This document shows, one piece after another, positions 20,236 through 31,106 of a DNA stretch of 64,000 nt. Source of the DNA: Verticillium longisporum. Lineage: Eukaryota > Ascomycota > Sordariomycetes > Glomerellales > Plectosphaerellaceae. Location of the stretch: positions 4,340,001 through 4,404,000 of the forward strand of contig JAETXT010000004.1 of NCBI GenBank assembly GCA_019188255.1. The letters run 5' to 3'. A program made the translations under genes and the position numbers. How positions within the stretch are numbered: the first letter of the stretch is position 1; each line of letters opens with the position of its first letter. A model generated the notes under the pieces. That model was not told the origin of the DNA. It saw only the letters and a program-made list of their open reading frames with translations, and did not search any database.

Positions 20236-21148
20236 CTTCTCTTAGTCTATAATAGGGTCTCTACCCTCTTAGCTATTCTATTTAGCTCTATTCTTATATA
20301 AGGAATTCCTTAAACTATAATCTATTATATAAGATCTAGGTTAAGTTTCGTAAATAAAAGTATTACCCTATAGATCTATAATAGGGGTTCGGGTAGCTCC
20401 GCTTCTAGGCTATTATAAGTATCTATAAAGTCTTAGTATTTCTAATTAAGGGCTTAAAACCGCTAATCCCGCTTATATAGTTTAATAATTATTTAGAATA
20501 TTTAAGTATTATTATCGTCTATATCGCCCTTTAGCTAAGCCTTTATTACTCTTTAAGTAACTTTATAAATAAACCCGTATTCTATCTATATATATAATAT
20601 CTATCTCTACTATAAAGTATTAATAAAGTAATTACTCGTATATACGACTTTATTAATATCTTTATAGAAACTCTTCTTATCGAGCTAGAATCGTATATCG
20701 AGGCTAAATAAGAAGGTATTAAGTTCCGATTAAAACGTCCCTTTATACTAAATAGCTAATAATTATATTTTCGTAAAAGGTATATTTTATAGTTCTTCGT
20801 AGAGTATTACCCTAAATACTAATACTAGTCTACTAATTACTCCTAATAGTAGGCTTATTAGGTCTCCCCTTTAGAGTATAGCTAATTCTTTATATTTCCT
20901 TTTCCTTATAAGTTTACGCTATTCTTCCTCTAATTATCGGTTTAGTTCCTCGTCTATAATTAATAGTAAATTATCGAATATATTATTCTTAGTATTTTAT
21001 CCTTATTCTATATTAAGCCTTAATTATATTAATTCTTCGGTATTCTCCGTCTACTATCCTATAATAGCCTATCTTCTAATACTCTATATATCTCTAATCG
21101 ATATATTATCCTAATAATCGTCGCTCCCTAGGGGTAGATCGATTATTA
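20236..21148 (-). pseudogene. RIP-mutated gag-side part of old Gypsy element
   Basis: AT-rich, CA/TG-depleted segment between the young element and the 5' LTR (21149-21362) of the old element. By position it is the gag and leader region read on the minus strand. I could not recognise a protein by eye because of the mutation load. Confidence 0.65.
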
Positions 21149-21362
21149 TATTAAGGAGTCTTATATAATAAGTAAAGGGATTAACTATTAATCTCTTAGG
21201 GGTCTCTAGGAAGATAGAATAATCGATGCCCTTCTCTAAATCTTAGTCTATTAACCTTTCTTATAACTATTCCCTTACTACGCTCGGTCCTCTCTTCTTA
21301 ATTCCTACGATCAAACAATAGGCGATCCCCTATCGGTCTTATACCTCCCTTAGGTCCTGATA
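21149..21362 (-). repeat. 5' LTR of old Gypsy element
   Basis: Gap-free partner of 7310-7523. Here the outer (right) end keeps unmutated sites, such as GATCAAACAATAGGCGATCC near 21308-21327, while the inner part is more mutated than the left copy. Followed by the GTGGC duplication. Confidence 0.87.
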
Positions 21363-21656
21363 GTGGCCGCTCCACGTCAGCCTCGTTATCTCCGAGATCC
21401 ATCGGCCAAATCTAAAGCTTATAAGGTTTCCGGCAAGTCGTTCGGGGCCATGGTATACGCATGATAGTCAGCCTTGAAGTACGTCATCAAAATGGACCTC
21501 ATGAGAGGGCTAAAGATGAATACTCCTAAGTAGCGGCCCAGTCGACTACAAGTAGGGCTCGCTCCTAGATCATTCTTCAGCGTTCATCAACTCTGCCACT
21601 CTCTACAAACATCAAGGGCTGCAGCAGACTATTCCAGCAAGATTTGCCGCAGCAAG

Positions 21657-24252
21657 ATGGTCAACGTCACCAGAAAGCTCGCCGTCCTCGGAGGCATCAG
21701 TGTTGTTACGGCCCTCACGGATGGCGGCCATTTCGAAACCGTGCCGACATACCCAACCCGTACGTGTGCCACCAGAAGCTTCTTTACTTTCCGCAATACT
21801 GACAGAACTCGCAGCCGAGAGCATCGGGACAGGCTGGGAGGCCGCTTTCCAGAAAGCTACCGATGCAGTCGCCAAGTTGAACGTGACACAAAAGGTCGCC
21901 CTGACCACTGGTGCCGCCATGGGTTTGTCCTGCAACGGCAACATCAACCCAATCGAAGAGATTGGCTTCTCTGGTTACTGCTTGGCCGATGGACCCGTGT
22001 CAGGTAAGAAAGAACCGGCGGAAAAACTCTTGATGTGATGCTAATAGAGACCGCTTCAGTCAGAATCGCCGACCTGGCAACCGTGTTCCCTGCAGGCCTG
22101 ACGGCGGCGGCGACATGGGACCGAGATTTGATCTATCAGCGCGGCAAGGCCCTCGGCGCAGAGTTTCGTGGCAAAGGAGCACAGGTGCACTTGGGGTCAG
22201 TAAAGTCTTCAACCACCAGCATGTGCCATATTCAGGTAGATACTGACGTGTGTTCGTGTCTAAAGGCCCGCATCTGGCGCCCTCGGGCGTCACCCCCTGG
22301 GAGGGCGCAACTGGGAGAGCTTCTCTGTAGACCCATTTCTCACGGGTGTCGCCATGGACTTTTCCATCCGAGGCATTCAGGAGATGGGCGTCCAAACGAG
22401 CGCGAAGCACTTTATCGGCAACGAACAAGAGACGCAGCGCTCAAACACCTTCACCGAGGACGGGCTCGAGGTCGCGGCGCTGTCGTCCAACATTGACGAT
22501 CGCACAATGCATGAGCTCTACCTCTGGCCCTTTGCCGACGCAGTTCGTGCCGGCGTTGCCTCCGTCATGTGCAGCTACAACAGGGTCAACCAGACATATG
22601 TCTGCGAGAATTCCAAGATCCTCAACGGCCTTTTGAAGGACGAGTTGGGCTTTCAGGGGTACGTTGTGTCCGACTGGTTTGCAACCCACTCCGGCGTAGC
22701 ATCCGCCGCGGCCGGCCTCGACATGACCATGCCAGGAGCCATGAACAGTGCGGCGACGGCTATCTTCCCCATGCCGTCCTACTTCGGCGGCAACCTGACG
22801 GCGGCCGTGTTGAATGGCACTTTGACCGAGGAGAAGGTGAACGACATGGCCCGCCGAGTTCTCACACCCTATTTCTACCTCAAGCAGGATGAAGACTTTC
22901 CGTCGATCGACCCATCGACTGGTTTCGTCTTCGCCAGGACGTACAATTATCCCGATATTTATCTTACTGGAGCTGGATTGGACCCGAACAATCCACCACC
23001 TGCTCGAGACGTCCGCGCCAATCACGCTGATATTGTGAGGAAGGTGGCCGCTGCTGGCACCGTCCTCCTGAAAAACACAAATAATGTTCTACCCCTTGGC
23101 AAACCCAAAAATGTCGGCGTTTTCGGTAACGGAGCGGCAGATGTGACACAGGGCCTGACCTACACCGGCGATGACAGCGGGCCTTGGGGTCCCAATATCG
23201 GCGCGCTATCCGTTGGCGGAGGTTCGGGCGCCGGCCGACACACGCGTCTCATTTCCCCTCTGTTCGCTTTGCGCGGTCGGATTGAGGACTACAGGGGCAG
23301 GGTTCAGTACTTGCTGGACAATCACATGATGGTGGAAGATGATTTCACGTCGATCTATCCTACGCCAGAGGTCTGCCTTGTCTTTCTCAAGACCTGGTCA
23401 CGCGAGGGCACCGACCGCCTCGCGTTCGAGAACGACTGGAACTCGACCGTCGTCGTGGAGAACGTGGCGCGCCGCTGCAACAACACCATCGTGGTCACGC
23501 ACTCTGGCGGCGTCAACACGATGCCCTGGGCTGATAACGAAAACGTGACGGCCATCCTCGCCGCTCACTATCCCGGCCAGGAGAACGGCTACTCCATCTC
23601 GGACGTCCTTTTCGGCGATGTCAACCCGCCAGGCCGCCTACCCTACACGATCCCGAAGAAGGAGTCTGACTATGATTTCCCCATCGTCAACATCACCGGT
23701 GACGCGGCACGCGATTCGGCGGCGTGGCAGGCAGACTTCACAGAAGGTCAATTCATCGACTACCGCCACTTGGACGCCAAGAACATCACGCCTCAGTACG
23801 AGTTCGGCTTTGGCCTGAGCTACACGACATTTGAAATGGGATCTAAAGCGACGTTCGAGAGGAAGTGCGCTGGCATTTCGCCGCTTCCCCCACGGACGAG
23901 CGGCACCCACCCGGGCGGCAATCCAGCTCTGTAGAAGGAGATTGGCTCTGTGGCGGTGACAGTCAAGAACACGGGCGATTTGGCCGGAGCGCAGGTTGTG
24001 CAGATGTACATGGCATTTCCCCAAGATTCGGTGCCAGAAGGTACTCCTGTGAGCGTGCTGCGTGGGTTCGAGAAAGTGAGCCTGCAGCCGGGAGAGGCCA
24101 GGAGTGTGACACTCCCTCTTCGACGGCGCGATGTGAGTTTCTGGAACGTCGTTGCGCAGAACTGGGAGATTCCAAGCGGAGATTTTGGGTTCCGCATGGG
24201 ATTCAGTTCGAGGGACATCAAGACGACTGTCACCTCCAGCTTCGTAGTGTAG
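21657..24252 (+). pseudogene. GH3 beta-glucosidase with in-frame TAG
   Basis: Exons 21657-21759, 21815-22003, 22060-22195 and 22266-24252 (introns 55, 56 and 70 bp; the third has the rarer donor GTCAGT). Domains: a secretion signal (residues 1-20), GH3 N-terminal barrel (GFSGYCLADGPVSVR; LGGRNWESF; KHFIGNEQE; nucleophile D279 in VVSDWF), GH3 C-terminal domain and a fibronectin III-like domain. The full frame would be 804 residues, normal for secreted family-3 enzymes that release glucose from cellobiose. Codon 699 (23932-23934) is TAG where the family has Trp (GGNPALW). A single TGG-to-TAG change, a RIP-type transition, removes the last domain. No convincing intron removes it. The old retrotransposon sits about 290 bp before the ATG. 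Probably a recent pseudogene or a truncated enzyme. Confidence 0.85.
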
Positions 24253-24468
24253 ATTATACGGTGCGAGCATCGGGTCATCTGGCCATTAAAATTGGTCTGC
24301 AGTCAACTGGAATGGGCACAAACTCATGATAGTTATATGGCAGCTCAATAATAAAATGTTATTATTGCCGTATCTTTCGTGGCATCAATTAGTTACAGTG
24401 CCCCTATCCGTCTCCGTTTGCATTGTCCACCTTGAGCCGTTTGACTCAATGCTATTGCATCTGGCTTG

Positions 24469-26299
24469 CTAACTCGGCGTATCGGCGAAACCTGGACAGG
24501 GCAAAAAGGGGATCCCAGGGGAACAGTCCTCCTCGCACGTGGTCCCGCTTCTCGGGACCTTTCCAATGTCAAAGTATGTCCGCAGATGCTGCGCCGTGCA
24601 CTCGCTCCTGGAGGTGACCAAAGCGCAGTGGCCCACAGACTCCTGGATGACAACGGCTGATCCGGGGTAAAGCGTCGACAAATTTTCGGCATTGGCAAGT
24701 GGTGTAGCATGGTCGTGTCGCGTGGACAGAATCAGGAGCGGAGCCGCGGGCTTGTCTTCTGTTTTCGAAAGGTCGAGAACCAAGTGGCCGAACGGACCCC
24801 TAAACGCAAATTTCGGTTGAAACTTCCACCCCGAACAGGAAAGCGGGATCCGCGCCCAAGGCTCTCCAGCAGTTGGTGACGGGGCATCAAGCTGCTCAAC
24901 TATACTCTCAGCCCAGGAAACGTTGTTGCGCTCGCCGGCCTTGATAGCCGAGTCGCCGCAAAGCACACCCATTCCGGCCTCGCTGTCCCAGGTGTAATTT
25001 TGAGGAGGGTAGTAGTCGCCTGGCACGACACAGACATCCTTGCGCTCGTAATTGTTGACTGCTGGACTTTGCAGCAGGAGGCTGTAATCGCCTGCAAGGG
25101 TTGTGGCGAGAACGATGGACAGTGGTTCGTATGCCTTGATCGGTGAATAGAGAGCTCGGCGTATGGTGTCGCGGACGATGAGGGACGTGACGAAACGGAC
25201 GCGGCCTCCAGCAACGATTGCGATGGGGGTTTTGGCCAACTCCTGTATAAAGTCGTCCACGCGCTTCCTGATGTCAGCCGCGCTGCCATCTGATTCCTGT
25301 TTTAGGAGACAGAGGTTCCAGCGCGGAAGCAAGTCTCGTAGAACTTGTCGACGACCACTTCAGCATCGTGGGGGTTTTTCGCCCAAGTCTAATCTTCGTC
25401 AGCACCCAAGAAACCATTCTTAAGTGAATAACAAGTGAGAGAAAAAGCCTTACACCACTGATGTAGTCGTCGGCATCGGCTACGCCATCAAGCACCATCC
25501 TTCCCACACGGCCAGGGAACATGGACGCAAAGTTATTGCCCAGAATCGTGCCATACGAGATGCCGAAATACTGCAGCTTCGGCAGCTCGCGCTTCCCATC
25601 CTCCGCCGAGGTCAAGTTCTTGTGCCGCAACTCGTCAACGCGATCCACAATCTCGACCATGTCGCGAGTAATAGAGGCGGTCGACATGTAGTTGAAGATG
25701 CTGTCCTCCCCAGCCTCTGCACAGAGGTCACCCAGGCCCTTTGCCGCTTGATAATGGTAAGTCAGAGCTTCAGGGCCGGAAGTCATCGCCGGCAGTCCCT
25801 CTTTCTGGATGAAATCGGCGGCTCGTTTGAGGTCGTCATTATAACAGTCGGCCCGAGGGGTGCTCAGTGCCACACCTCGTGGGTCGAACCCGAGGATTTC
25901 ATAGTGTCGATCTCCAGCCAAGATTGCCTGTATGTAAAACCCGATGTCCAATACCATTTCGGTGCCGCCTCCGCCGGGACCGCCGGGGTTGATGAGAATG
26001 GTGCCGCCGAATGACGGGTCAGTCTCGGGAACGGACGCCGGGAGAGTGACAATGCCTATGGCAGCCCATCGGGATGAGTTTGCGCATTTTGACGAATTGG
26101 CAGTTGTCCAGTCGAATGGCACTTTCAGGCGCGCGCACTTGAACCCGTCATAGCAGTCGTGGTACTGCAAGCTGCGTGAAGGTTTGACGGTGGCCCAGTC
26201 GAAGCTGTCGTCACTGAATTGTCGCGTCTGCAGGAAAGCAGAACTGGTGCCAGCTACTGTGGAGAGAAATACAAATATGGAACGGGTGGGCAACTTCAT
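24469..26299 (-). CDS. Secreted TAP-type alpha/beta hydrolase (apparent frameshift)
   Basis: Exons 26299-25454 and 25388-24469, 65 bp intron (GTAAGG...TAG with GTGCTGACG). Starts with a signal peptide (MKLPTRSIFVFLSTVAG). The alpha/beta-hydrolase part has an oxyanion region (LINPGGPGGGG), nucleophile S248 in GISYG, and in the C-terminal TAP domain D in STRHDHATP and H in SVGHCALV, completing a Ser-Asp-His triad. The family includes secreted tripeptidyl or proline aminopeptidase-like enzymes. Early in exon 2, after FYETCFRAG, the frame changes near 25310-25325; one extra base (for example in GGAACC) restores a 588-residue protein. The cause could be decay or a base-calling error, as seen in neighbours. 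It is divergently arranged with the Zn2Cys6 gene at 26846. Confidence 0.82.
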
Positions 26300-26845
26300 G
26301 ATGATAATTATAGCAGGTGATCCGTAAAGATGGCATTCGGAACACACAACAAGTACATGATCGTCATTCAATGGAGTGGCTTTTCTTCTCTTGCTACCAT
26401 ATATATCGCCTCGCGTAGGAAGCCACTGTCCTAGTGGATTATGTCGGGATGCATACAAAAGTTCCTCAGAAACAGGCCCTCAAGGATGCGAAATAGCTTC
26501 GTCTCTCTACAGCCGCGAACGAAAGCGTGACCGCGCCGTGCCACAAGCGCACACGTCGGCAGTTGGGCCATCCGGAGAGCGTGCCTCTCCCCATTGGGCG
26601 CATCGTCAATTGCAAAATCCTACCCTGCAAATCAGCTGCATGGCGAGAATAGCACTCAAATTGAACGTGCTTCGACAGCGAGCTACGCCTCTCCGCGCCG
26701 CGTGGCGCCACAAGGCGAGAAGATGAGCGACGGCACAATTCGCGAGCAGTGAAATAGACGACGCAGCCAATCCCAAGGAACTTTTGCCAGTCCAACTACC
26801 GAACTTCGTCGAAGTGAAGGGGGGAAAGATAGAGAAGCGAAGAAA
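26300..26845. promoter_or_regulatory. Divergent promoter region
   Basis: 546 bp between the start codons of the hydrolase (minus) and the Zn2Cys6 regulator (plus). Contains a TATATAT stretch near 26400 towards the hydrolase. The head-to-head arrangement makes the regulator a candidate controller of the hydrolase; no specific operator was identified. Confidence 0.45.
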
Positions 26846-28561
26846 ATGTCGAGAACCACGAGGAAGAGCACTCCAAGAGTGAGGACTGGATGCCAGACAT
26901 GTCGGTAAGTGTCAAGCGTTTGTCTAAACCTCGCGAATCCGAGATCGACCGGTCCCTGCATTGCCGGCTGTCTGAATCTGACCAAAACAAGTATCCGGCG
27001 TGTTAAGTGCGACGAGGCAAAGCCCAACTGTCTCAAATGCACGCAGACGGGCCGCAAATGCGACGGCTACACAGCACGAACGCCCAGCAGCGTTCTGGTA
27101 TCACCGCAAACCTCCGATGACGAGGTCGTCGGCCGCCGGTCGCCGCTGGGCCTGGCGGCCATCAAGGCCTACTCGATCCCGTTCCGCATGCCGGGCAGCC
27201 AGCGCGACCGGCAGCTCCTCCACTACTTCTGCGTGCAGGGGGCGAACGAGTTCGCCGGCTTCGTGCCCAACGAGTTCTGGTCCAAGACGGCGCTCTACGC
27301 GAGCCAGAACGAGACGATTGTGCGGCAGTCGCTCATCGCGCTGAGCGCGCTGCACCTTGACCTCTCGGGCAGCGGGTGCAGCAGCAGCAGCAGCAGCTCC
27401 GGCCACCCCGTCGGCGACGCGACGCTGCGGCAGTACGGCAAGGCGCTGCGGTCGCTGCAGACGCGCATCACGCGGTCGGGAGACGGGACGTGCGCGGGCC
27501 GCTTCGAGACGGCCAAGACGGCGCTCATCTGCTGCGTGCTGTTCTACTGCTTCGAGAGCGCCCTCGGCGACGTGCCCGCGGCGCTGAACCACCTCGACAA
27601 CGGCCTGCGGCTCATGAACAAGGTGCTGGCGTTCCACGAGGAGAAGGACGACGAGGAGATGCGCAGCATCCGCGACACGCTCGGCCGGCTCGACATGCAG
27701 GCGACCTTTTCCGACGACGCCCGCGCGCCGGCGCTGGCTCTCGTGTCGCGGCGGGAGAGGGAGCGCGGTCTCGGCCTCGGTCTCGGCGGCGCGGGCCCGG
27801 CAACGTCCTTCGCCGGCCTCGCCGACGCGCAGAAGCAGCTCATTCGCATGTCCAACTGGCTGCTGCGCTTCCTGCAGGAGAGCTCGGCCTACCAGGGGCA
27901 GCCGGCGTCGTGCATTCCCGCGGCCGTGCTCGCCGAGAAGCACCGCCTGGCGGTCGAATTCAACCTCTGGCAGCAGAGGCACAGCATCTTCACCGCGTCC
28001 TTCCCGCCGCCGCCGGGGCAAGGCGCCGCCGACAGGCGCAGCGCCGACCGCGCGGCCCGCACGCTGCTGGCCCAGCACGGCGTGCTGCAGATGCTGCTCT
28101 CTTCGAAGGTCCCTGATCGGCCGCAGGTCTTTGGTGAGGTGCCGAACCGCACGGCCGATGGACTCGTTCAACTATGTCATGACGTTCTGCGTCTGGACGG
28201 TTCCAGCGATGCGGCCGAGGCGGCGGCGACTGCGGGCCCTACGTTGAAGCCGTGGACTCTATCGTCCGAGACTGGTGTCGTGGTGCCGCTCTTTCTCCTG
28301 GCCATGAAGTGCGCGGACGAGCGCGTGACGGCGAGAGCGGTCGAGCTGCTCGCCGCTTCGAAGAGGAGGGAGGGTCTCTATGACGCCGTGGCGGTCGCGA
28401 GCCTTGTCGGCCAGCTCAAAGGCGTTATGAACCAGCGGCGACAGCAGTCGGAGGAACTCGGTCTGGGGAGCAGCCAGGAGGATGCTCTGGAGCATTGGGT
28501 CGCCGACCTGCTCGACCAGGCGCCTGGAGGGGCCAGTACAATGGCGGCCATGTTGGATTGA
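26846..28561 (+). CDS. Zn2Cys6 transcription factor
   Basis: Exons 26846-26904 and 26992-28561; the 87 bp intron (GTAAGT...AAG, with TCTGACC) splits the zinc cluster. The spliced product is 542 residues with C16-x2-C19-x6-C26-x6-C33-x2-C36-x6-C43 at the extreme N-terminus (QTC-RIRRVKCDEAKPNC), typical of small fungal regulators with the cluster at the start. The rest resembles the fungal-specific transcription factor domain 2 group: an AYSIPFRMPGSQRDRQLLHYF segment, alpha-helical repeats and an EFNLWQQR motif. It contains a short poly-Ser run encoded by AGC repeats (about 27378-27400). Target genes are unknown; the divergent hydrolase is the obvious candidate. The coding region is unusually GC-rich, which creates long meaningless antisense frames. 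Confidence 0.88.
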
Positions 28562-28923
28562 GACAGTACTTCAAGCGACGAGCAATGTGATCATGTACAC
28601 GCGGGCTGAGCATTACATTGGCGGCAGCATAGCTAGGTGAGTTTAGCTTTGTATGAGACGTGGGTGCAGCTTATGGATTTACCTGGCGCAAATGGTGAAC
28701 GTGTACGCTTCATTGAAGCAACGTGAAACATCCAGGCTGATAAAAATTGAGTTTCATTAATACCTCGACCTCATTATGCGCGTCAAAAAAGAAAAGGGTA
28801 TATAGAATCTCTGCACGTTGACTTCCATCCAGGACAAGGATCCATGGTCTTCTCTCCCGCCCCGACACAAACACATGACCCAAGAACCGGGGCCACTAGG
28901 AAATTTCTCATCGGCTGCATCTC
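28562..28923. other. Convergent intergenic spacer
   Basis: 362 bp between the 3' ends of the Zn2Cys6 gene and the minus-strand gene ending at 28924. It should hold both polyadenylation regions; no gene is supported. Confidence 0.5.
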
Positions 28924-30765
28924 TCAAGCCACGGCACTCTTTCCATTCGGAGTCGCAGCATGATGGCCGATCCCCAGAACTCGCTGCAGACTGCCCCTGA
29001 TCCCCTTGGCGACGCCCTTGCTCTCTTCGGCGCCGGCCTTCTCCCCGCCTCCGCCTCGCCCAAGGAACCCAAAGCTCATGCGCCTCGCGGTGCCAAGCCC
29101 GTCACCTGCCCCCGTAGATGCGCGCTTCTTCTTTCGCACGGCCACGAGGCTCATAGGGTCGGCGGGGGCCGGGCGGGGCGGCCACTCGCCGTCGCGCTTC
29201 CAGCCCGTGACGCACGGATCATATCAGAGAGATTGACGGGACAGGACGGCGTGAGATTATGGAGAATGACTTTTTCGTAGAGCGAGAGGTACACGGCCGG
29301 CGTGATGGAGGCACGCATGGGGTTATTTGGTGGGAGGAGGGGTGGTGCGAGAGGCAGGAGCGTCTCGACGGAATACGCTGCGGTGGACGGAGCCGAAGTC
29401 GTAGAATGCGATGAGTCCTTGGAGCGCTGGGCGCTAAGGTCGCGACTGCCGTCTTTCGAATCATAGCCATCCGAGTTTGTGGTAGACGCGTCGTTGCTGC
29501 GGCGCTGCTGAGGAGGCGAGCTGTGGTGAGCCGGAGAAGGGGGACAGATGTGCGCTGGAAGAGCCGCTTGGGCGACAGAGACGCAAAAGAGGTCGATGGA
29601 GAGATGGGCTTCTGGCGCACGCGAACCGTTTTCGCGCCAGTCCAGGCATTGCGGCGCGCCTCAAAGCAGGCGAGACCCTCGTTCCACTGAATCTCTTCGC
29701 GAACAGCTCTCCTCCGCTGTGCCTGCTTGTCGACGACAGAGGCTTTGACTGCTGCGCCTATCGCCTCGGGCGTGTCGAAGCGGAAGGGAGAGAGAGACAT
29801 GGGTGGAGCCTCGTCATCAGAGAGATCCGATACCCAGTCAAGTCGTGGCCGGTAGTGGACAGGGTCTTCAGACACGGTGCTGTAGACAGACTCGGCGTCG
29901 CTGTCAGGGCCGTCGTCGAGCTCCTCATCTGTGGACTCGCGATTCCTCTCCTCGGCGGCTGTCGCCGAGTCCCCAAGTTGTGGTTCAGAAGGGGATGTCT
30001 CAGCTGGTGGCTCGGTAGTGGGGTCCACTGCGACGTCGTCGCCGTTTTCGGTTGAGCGAGGCACAGGCGCGGGCACCGAGGCGGCAGCCGACACAGGCGG
30101 CCAAACAAAGTCCCAATCGTTGCGCACTTTTTCCTCGAGGTGACGTCTGACGGCCTCCTTCTGCTTGGCCTTGTCCTTGCTAAGAAGGTCGACGTCGTAG
30201 CCGGCATTGGGTAACGGCAGAGGCGCAGCAAAGACGGAATGCCGAATCTTGGAGAGCGGCGAGCGCGGCGACCTGTACATGTCGGAGAAGATCATTTTGG
30301 CGGACGTGGGCGACGTCTTGATGTTCATGGGCGCCGCAGCGACCGTCGAGGCAGGCGGCGGTGTTGGCTTTATATCGATGGCGGCGAGAGGCGCGGTCGA
30401 GGCCGAATGCGGGGCGGAGGTGGTGGTGGTGGTGGTGGTGGTTGTGATGGGAGGCTCGTGCGTCGTAGCTGGATCTGGGGGGGGGGTTGGCATGTCAGTG
30501 TCTCGCTTTCGTGCGGAGGATGGCTCAAGCAGGCATGGGCGAGACCCAGGGGGGATACGGCAGTCTAGGTCTAGAGCTGGAGCTGGCGCGTGGCGTAGCA
30601 ATTTTCCAAAGCAAGGGTCCAACAGGCGAGGCCGTGGCCATGTTTCTGTGAGTAGGAAGGAGGAATGATGTGGAGAGACAGGTTTGACTTGCGAACGTGA
30701 AGAGGATGTGGCAGAGGGGGAGTGACAGACGGGAACAGATTGAAGAGAGGTGAAGTGGGAAGTGG

Positions 30766-30802
<37 letters not shown>

Positions 30803-31106
30803 AACAGAAGGAGACGGGAAGATCAAAGACAGGCGGACAGGCAAACAAACAGACAGAGGTCGTAGACAGAAGACAGACGAAGAGGCTCTACTCACTCTTG
30901 GCCTTGTTGCGACAATGGCACTGGCGAACAGGTGCCGTCTGCTTGCCCACGTCGAGGGTCGGGGCGGGCAAAGGCTTGGTATTAGTATCGGCGGCAGCAG
31001 CAGCAGCAGCAGAAGAAGAGTCAGTCTGCGTCGAGATTCGACTCGAGATGGCGGTCAAGCTAGTCCTGTCGTCCATGGTGCCAGCCGCGGCGGGTGGCGG
31101 CGTCAT
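28924..31106 (-). CDS. Conserved fungal protein of unknown function (DUF4050-like?)
   Basis: Best model: exon 1 31106-30896, a 394 bp intron (GTGAGT...GAG) containing (CAG)11, exon 2 30501-28924. Translation starts MTPPPAAAGTMDDRTSL; a single-exon start at 30493 is the alternative. Visible parts: a Pro/Thr-rich N-terminus with poly-Thr, YRSPRSPLSKIRHS, a helical KDKAKQKEAVRRHLEEKVRNDWDF, an acidic Ser-rich stretch (ESVYSTVSEDP), the conserved WNEGLACFEARRNAWTGA, then AYSVETLLPLAPP and a basic tail. From memory this resembles the fungal DUF4050 family; I am not certain. The frame changes twice: at the run of five G at 29539-29543 (one more base gives the expected reading) and near 29215 (one or four bases missing). 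Both are likely assembly errors. Confidence 0.65.
30767..30799. repeat. (CAG)11 microsatellite
   Basis: Eleven perfect CAG units in the predicted long first intron, or 5' leader if translation starts at 30493. Shorter GGT/ACC repeats (about 30418-30446) in the following exon encode a poly-Thr run. Confidence 0.9.

Larger units (their letters stand above)
7310..21362 (-). mobile_element. Old RIP-mutated Ty3/Gypsy retrotransposon (interrupted)
   Basis: Two 214 bp direct repeats (7310-7523 and 21149-21362) are the LTRs, flanked by the 5 bp target duplication GTGGC at 7305-7309 and 21363-21367. Both LTRs run TA...TA, as expected if TG...CA ends were hit by RIP. The coding direction is minus, so the 5' LTR is the right one. 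Without the younger element inserted at 13298-20230 and its duplication, the element is about 7.1 kb, a normal full-length Gypsy size. The interior has nearly no CA/TG dinucleotides and many stop codons. The insertion lies about 290 bp upstream of the beta-glucosidase start codon. Confidence 0.88.

Noticed and set aside
22266..22310. Apparent frameshift in the GH3 gene around the GRNWESF motif
   Set aside because: Placing intron 3 at 22196-22265 makes LGPASGALGRHPLGGRNWESF continuous in frame, so no lesion exists there.
23871..23934. Intron removing the TAG codon of the GH3 gene
   Set aside because: A GT...TAG pair exists, but there is no branch-point motif and the segment encodes the conserved GGNPAL region, so it is exonic.
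27101..28171. 356-codon minus-strand ORF
   Set aside because: Antisense shadow of the GC-rich Zn2Cys6 coding region; Arg/Ala/Glu-rich composition with no family features.
21657..28561. Secondary-metabolite gene cluster
   Set aside because: Only a glucosidase, a hydrolase and a regulator are present; no PKS, NRPS, terpene or tailoring genes.
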